From Rotaria socialis (Eukaryota > Rotifera > Eurotatoria > Philodinida > Philodinidae), in assembly GCA_905331475.1 (NCBI GenBank), contig CAJNYU010004581.1:248001-312000 (forward strand): a DNA stretch of 64,000 nt. The letters are read 5' to 3'. Positions within the stretch are counted from its first letter, which is position 1, and each line of letters opens with the position of its first letter. The translations under genes were made by a program, and so were the position numbers. The notes under the pieces are model-generated. The model was not told the DNA's origin and did no database searches. It saw only the letters and a list, made by a program, of their open reading frames with translations. Of this stretch, positions 60,110-64,000 are shown in pieces.

Positions 60110-61274
60110 TTGTTTGATAACTAATCTAAAAATATTCGAAAAAACGTTTTTCATCCATGTATTCAATCATACGAAGAAATTATGCGTTTCAGTTTAGTGA
60201 CCAGGAGGGTCCGTAATATTGGTAGTGCATCTTCATATAATTATCATAATTCTACATTATCACCCAGATCGAACAGTCCGGCCTGGAAACGGTCCGTTCC
60301 GGATAGTTCCATTGATTTTGTAGAAGCAGTATTCCAGTTTGGAAAATTTTCGGATTTTTTCCGGTGATTTCCGATCAACTCCTGCCGGAAAGCACCGAAA
60401 CTTGGCAGGAATCCGCCGGAACAGTCCGGCCCGTATTTTTGACCGGAATACTGCTTTCATGTTCCAGTGATTTCCCGTGTTTTCCTGCAGGATATGGCGA
60501 CGTTCCAATATATTTTCTGTAGTATCCTACGGGTTCCGTTTGCCAGAATGCTCGACCTGGGCAAGATTATTCAAATTGTTTTTTGCACTTAGATTGGATA
60601 AAAACAAATTTAACAATCTCTGATCGACTAATGTATCTAATCAAGATTCAATATGAAAGCTTTGTGAAAATATAAAACTTGTGATATTAGGATTAACAAA
60701 AATCGTGTTGATCGTAAAACATAGTTCATTAACCACAGTAAATCGACGGTATTGACTGATCAACTGTGGTTTACTTATCATAATATGAGATAAAAGAAAG
60801 TGGTTCCCATTCGATATTGGGACTTCGGAAAACTATTACTTCGTCTTTTCCACTGTAAAACCTCATGCGATTACGTCGGCACGTAAAATCCACTTCAAGC
60901 ATTACTGAAGCATGAAGGTCTCTCGTTAACTAACTAGATTTAGTTTAGGGTTTCTTTCTAACTTCGTCTACAAATAGATCCTGTCTATTTCGCTTACAAC
61001 ATATATTCTAGTAACTAATATTTATATGGTAATCAACGCTGTCTCTATAATTCTAGAAATAAATTTCTAGTTATTTTCACACGCAAATTTTAGTATGTAA
61101 TCAATATTTCATATTTAGTTTTTTCGTACGGCCAAAAACAAACAAAGTAAATTGATAAAACATAAAAGCAAAATAATAGAAGTATTTATTTTATCGATTG
61201 TACATGTAAACATATTAAAATTTAGCATAGACAAAGAATAGCATCACAAAATAGAGATTCAAAATAGAATCGAA
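60110..61274. other. Region between N2 start and N1 stop
   Basis: About 1.2 kb holding the N2 upstream region, a dispersed repeat copy (60199-60561) and the N1 3' flank. A frame at 60182-60508 is a by-product of the repeat. No other gene seen. Confidence 0.5.
60199..60561. repeat. CCGGA/TCCGG-rich dispersed repeat, copy 4
   Basis: Runs from gaccaggagggtccg to ctcgacctggg. About 360 bp of cryptic ccgga/tccgg words (acagtccggcctggaaacgg, ccgccggaacagtccggccc), GC-richer than its surroundings. It sits about 90 bp upstream of the N2 start codon, so it may have replaced or entered the promoter. Confidence 0.55.
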
Positions 61275-63177
61275 TTAAGATTTATTAAGAAGATCAGCAC
61301 AGTGTGTATTGTTTTTAGATTGAGCAATTTCAATTGGCGTTTGATTATCTTTGTTTTTCTGTTTTAAAAGATTCACTCTTAAATTATCCGATAATAACTT
61401 AAGAACATTTTTGATGGTTTCGCAAGCTTTATTTTCGGGTATATTTGCAAGTAGATGTAAAATATTATTATCATTCTCATCAGTATTTTCAGTAAGATCT
61501 AAACGTTTCTTAATAATTACTTCGATTAAAATCCATTGATTGAGTTTAGCAGCGAGTAATAATGGTGTTTCACCGTCATTATTCTTTCGTTCAAGTAGAC
61601 CAGGTGATGTAGACGACATATCAACTACTTGCTCGATAAGTTTTAATGCTATATCAAAATGACCATTTCGAATAGCATCGTCTAACGGTGGAGGATTTTG
61701 ATCGTATTTAACAAGTAAAAGGCGTGTTCGTCGAAACAGTCGCGAAGGATTATTTGTACGAACAAATTCAACAATGGCATCTTGCAATTGGCCAAGATAT
61801 TTATCGATTTTGGGAATTTTATCTTTAGCAAACAAAGCTTAGATTATGACAAAACAAAACAAAGAAATAAATATACCATCATTGATATGTCGACGATTTG
61901 TTTCAATATACTTCTAAAATATGAAATTAGGAAGTATTGGGTAACAAGTAATTACATTCTATGAATTTACCTCTTCAGTTGTTAATAGATTCATTTGTTG
62001 AACAAGTAAATCTCCACCTTCAGGTTCTGTAGGGTCTAATATAAAATATCTTCGTTTATTATTCATCATTTCATATTGACAACGTGAACATGAATTTATT
62101 GTTATTTTCACAGCTAAAATAATATTAAAAAGCAAGCAACATCAATTCTATTCATTCTTTTTTTTTTGGTTCAAATAATTTACGTGTTAAATAAATAAAA
62201 TCAACACGTGCAATGATGATATCGTTTTGTGTGACAATAATTGGTACTGTAAAATTTCGTTCAGTTGCTAATATTGGACATGGTGGAGTTTGAAAAAAGA
62301 TTGTTCTTGAATCAACAAACGTTGCTTTTATATAATCTAGTTTTCCCATTGAACCATAATCAAAATAAATATGAAATACTAAAATAGAATCATGCATACG
62401 TATCATTGACTAGTTAATGAATAGATAGAGTTTTATTTACATTTTCGTTTGTCGAGTCGAGGAATCGTCATTAATACATCATCTCCACCATTCCAATCTC
62501 CTTTTCTCGGTGTACATTTAATTGAAGCATCATCATCAATCATATTTGTATCATTAATCGGTGGTTCTTTTATACTAGAAAAATAATAATTTTGAATAAA
62601 CGCAAAACAAATTCTTACTATCTCGTCGACTAGCTTCATCACACATTATTTGAGATGTTACTGATGTAGAAAGTATTGAAATAGGAAAATTATTATGATA
62701 TAAACGTTCGGCTATAGTAAATACAAGTTGAGATTTCCACAATTGATATGTTTCGATGATTTGTTTAGCATCATGAGAATTCGTAACACGTTGAATATCA
62801 TTTTCATCTAAATAATAACCTACTATTAAAATATTAAAATATATTGTTTTCTTACTTGAATGAAATAAACGTAACGGTCCATACAATTTTAAATCGTGTT
62901 GAACCATTTTTTTTCGATTTATAAGAAAACTAAACTAATATATAAATAGAAGAATTTTATTATCTATACGTTCATACCTTTTTTTACCACTTAGCATTTC
63001 TTCTCTATTTATTGGAAAATAAAGTGAATTATTGTATGCATCTCGTAGGACATTATTTTCTGGTGTATCAATTGCATATGGATGTATACATATGACAGAT
63101 ACTTTGTCCGACGAAATTGTAACAAGAGTAACTCGAATGTATAAATCTCGATTCCGATCATGCCATTTTCGTGGAAT
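61275..63177 (-). CDS. NF-kappaB/Relish-like protein with ankyrin repeats, 5' end unresolved (N1)
   Basis: Eight exons: 63177-62978, 62929-62856, 62822-62619, 62566-62441, 62378-62184, 62113-61971, 61913-61877 and 61837-61275, in phase; 513 residues seen. Rel homology: DLYIRVTLVTISS, ICIHPYAIDTPE (N2: CRYIHPYVLRDVD), LKLYGPLRLFHS, then SIKCTPRKGDWNGGDDVLMT (the LKIC...GGDEI strand), KATFVDSRTIFFQTPPCP and VDFIYLT. A linker with CSRCQYEMMNNK parallels N2's CQTCQAKMMK. About four ankyrin repeats follow (LDDAIRNGHFDIALKLIE, GETPLLLAAKLN, NNILHLLANIP, NQTPIEIAQSKNN). No exon for the first Rel strand and recognition loop is visible: exon 63177 begins at a phase-0 AAAAG acceptor with no ATG. Either that exon lies further upstream unrecognised, or the gene has lost it. 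Confidence 0.8.
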
Positions 63178-63417
63178 CTTTTCAAAATAAAGTGTAAAAA
63201 AAGACAATCAGATCTATTTTAAATTTAAGTGCATATATTTTCTACAAATAAGATAGCCTAATCAAGTTATTCAGCATATACCGATGTAGGGTAGTCACAA
63301 CAAAAGATTTAACTTCAATGAATATATTTATCAGTTTTCAGTTGACGAAACGTTTGAGACTTAAACAAGACTATTTTTCTTGCCGGAATTAATTTATGGT
63401 GATATTCCGATATTTTA

Positions 63418-63654
63418 CCATGTAATAACTTCTTCTCGATTTTGTACCTCTCGAGTTGCATGATAGTGCAAAACATTGTCAGTGATTGTTTTTGCTTTAG
63501 TTCTAGCACACGAAACTCGAATATTCTCGAGTGGAAAAACAATCTTATCAACTTTCATATGTTGTTGGCAGAGAGGAAATGAATTTCCACAAAATACTTC
63601 ATTCAGATGTGCTCTTTCAAAAGGACAGTTTAAAAACTTAGCAAAACCGAAGAA
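63418..63654 (-). CDS. Unassigned coding-like exon upstream of N1
   Basis: An open stretch reading KFLNCPFERAHLNEVFCGNS, then FPLCQQHMKVDKIVFPLENI and TDNVLHYHATREVQNREEV, ending at a TG|GTAAAA donor-like site. Four Cys and several His are present but the spacing fits no zinc finger I know. There is no ATG at its 5' end. It could be an upstream exon of N1 (the donor phase, 2, does not match the N1 acceptor, 0), or a separate gene. Confidence 0.3.
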
Positions 63655-64000
63655 CAATTTTTACATATTTACATCGTACGTGATACAATATTCACAAACT
63701 TTAATCGAGCAAACCCAATCCGCGAAATGGCATCCCCTTAACTTCACTACATCAAATAATACATTGGTTTTCTATCATTTTTTATTATAATGCTTTCATT
63801 TTTGCAAATATTCGTTTTTGTCCTTCTTCAATTATCTATAACGGGTTATATCGACATTGTTACTAGTGCTATTCTCTTCAACGAAACGCGAACAAAACAT
63901 ACTACATTTCAACACGTATCAGATGTACATATATTGTTCTATCTGATAAAACTTTGTAGTGCCTTTTCTTTCTTTTCTTGACTATTCAATATATATATAT
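63655..64000. other. Window end, no gene seen
   Basis: AT-rich; two short + strand frames (63476-63790 and 63790-63981) are hydrophobic from T-richness and overlap the unassigned exon antisense. Confidence 0.4.

Noticed and set aside
62152-62184. Premature stop after KLFEPKKKE in N1 as evidence of a pseudogene
   Set aside because: A GTAAAT donor at 62183 and TTTTAG acceptor at 62114 remove this segment and join the frame to a linker resembling N2.
62567-62576. Frame clash between N1 exons when using the TTTCTAG acceptor
   Set aside because: Using the AAAAG acceptor eight bases further on restores the frame, so no frameshift needs to be assumed.
63418-63654. CHHC-type (GTSF1/U11-48K) zinc finger in CPFERAH...
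   Set aside because: C-x5-H fits, but the following His and Cys spacing does not match the CHHC consensus.
1-64000. tRNA, rRNA or other structured RNA genes
   Set aside because: I looked for B-box-like GGTTCRANTCC and rRNA-like blocks on both strands and found none convincing.

Overview
The window looks like nuclear DNA of a small-intron, AT-rich invertebrate, most likely a bdelloid rotifer (Adineta/Rotaria type). This is inferred from four things. Conserved animal genes are split by many 50-90 nt GT-AG introns. A fungal/plant-type oligopeptide transporter, a family usually missing from animals, sits among them. Conserved genes are tightly packed between repeat-rich gaps. Near-identical gene patches suggest gene conversion. 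Four single 'n' positions (17426, 45179, 45485, 45886) mark scaffold joins. I built the gene models by hand from splice sites. Almost every model keeps reading frame across all its introns, which is the main support for the exon coordinates.

Layout. 1-609: 3' end of an OPT transporter (+). 1086-6346: four genes on the minus strand (a TOM6-like mitochondrial import subunit, a NOL8-like nucleolar protein, a UPF0489/C5orf22 homologue and a YPEL5 homologue). 6.4-21.2 kb: gene-poor, with three related 7TM receptor copies (one degraded, one intact, one with a lost splice donor and an assembly duplication) and a 604 bp foldback transposon with a perfect 9 bp target duplication. 21.26-21.72 kb: a small secreted protein (+). 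21.9-31.2 kb: two long minus-strand genes for a modular W-motif repeat protein (20 exons, all introns phase 0) and a 1,432-residue disordered protein. 33.6-44.3 kb: four minus-strand genes (mitochondrial glutamate carrier SLC25A22/18, an ARHGAP1-type RhoGAP with two alternative first exons, a small UBAN-like + NZF zinc-finger protein, and a PPxY-containing unknown). 45.0-45.6 kb: assembly-damaged repeats with a run of about 78 C.

46.9-63.7 kb is the most interesting part: three tandem, divergent NF-kappaB/Relish-like genes on the minus strand. N1 (61.3-63.2 kb) has Rel homology plus ankyrin repeats. N2 (56.3-60.1 kb) is a complete p100/p105-like protein of 745 residues. N3 (48.5-50.0 kb) has a Rel homology region only, 394 residues. 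In N2 and N3 the canonical DNA-recognition loop of Rel proteins has been replaced. N1 and N2 carry their own ankyrin inhibitor part and N3 does not, so the cluster could form a self-contained activator/inhibitor set. About 6 kb away lies a small gene whose domains (UBAN-like coiled coil plus NZF finger) belong to ubiquitin-dependent NF-kappaB control. The 6 kb between N3 and N2 is filled with repeats, including a 67-69 bp minisatellite whose units look like 22-24 nt mini-exons with their own splice sites.
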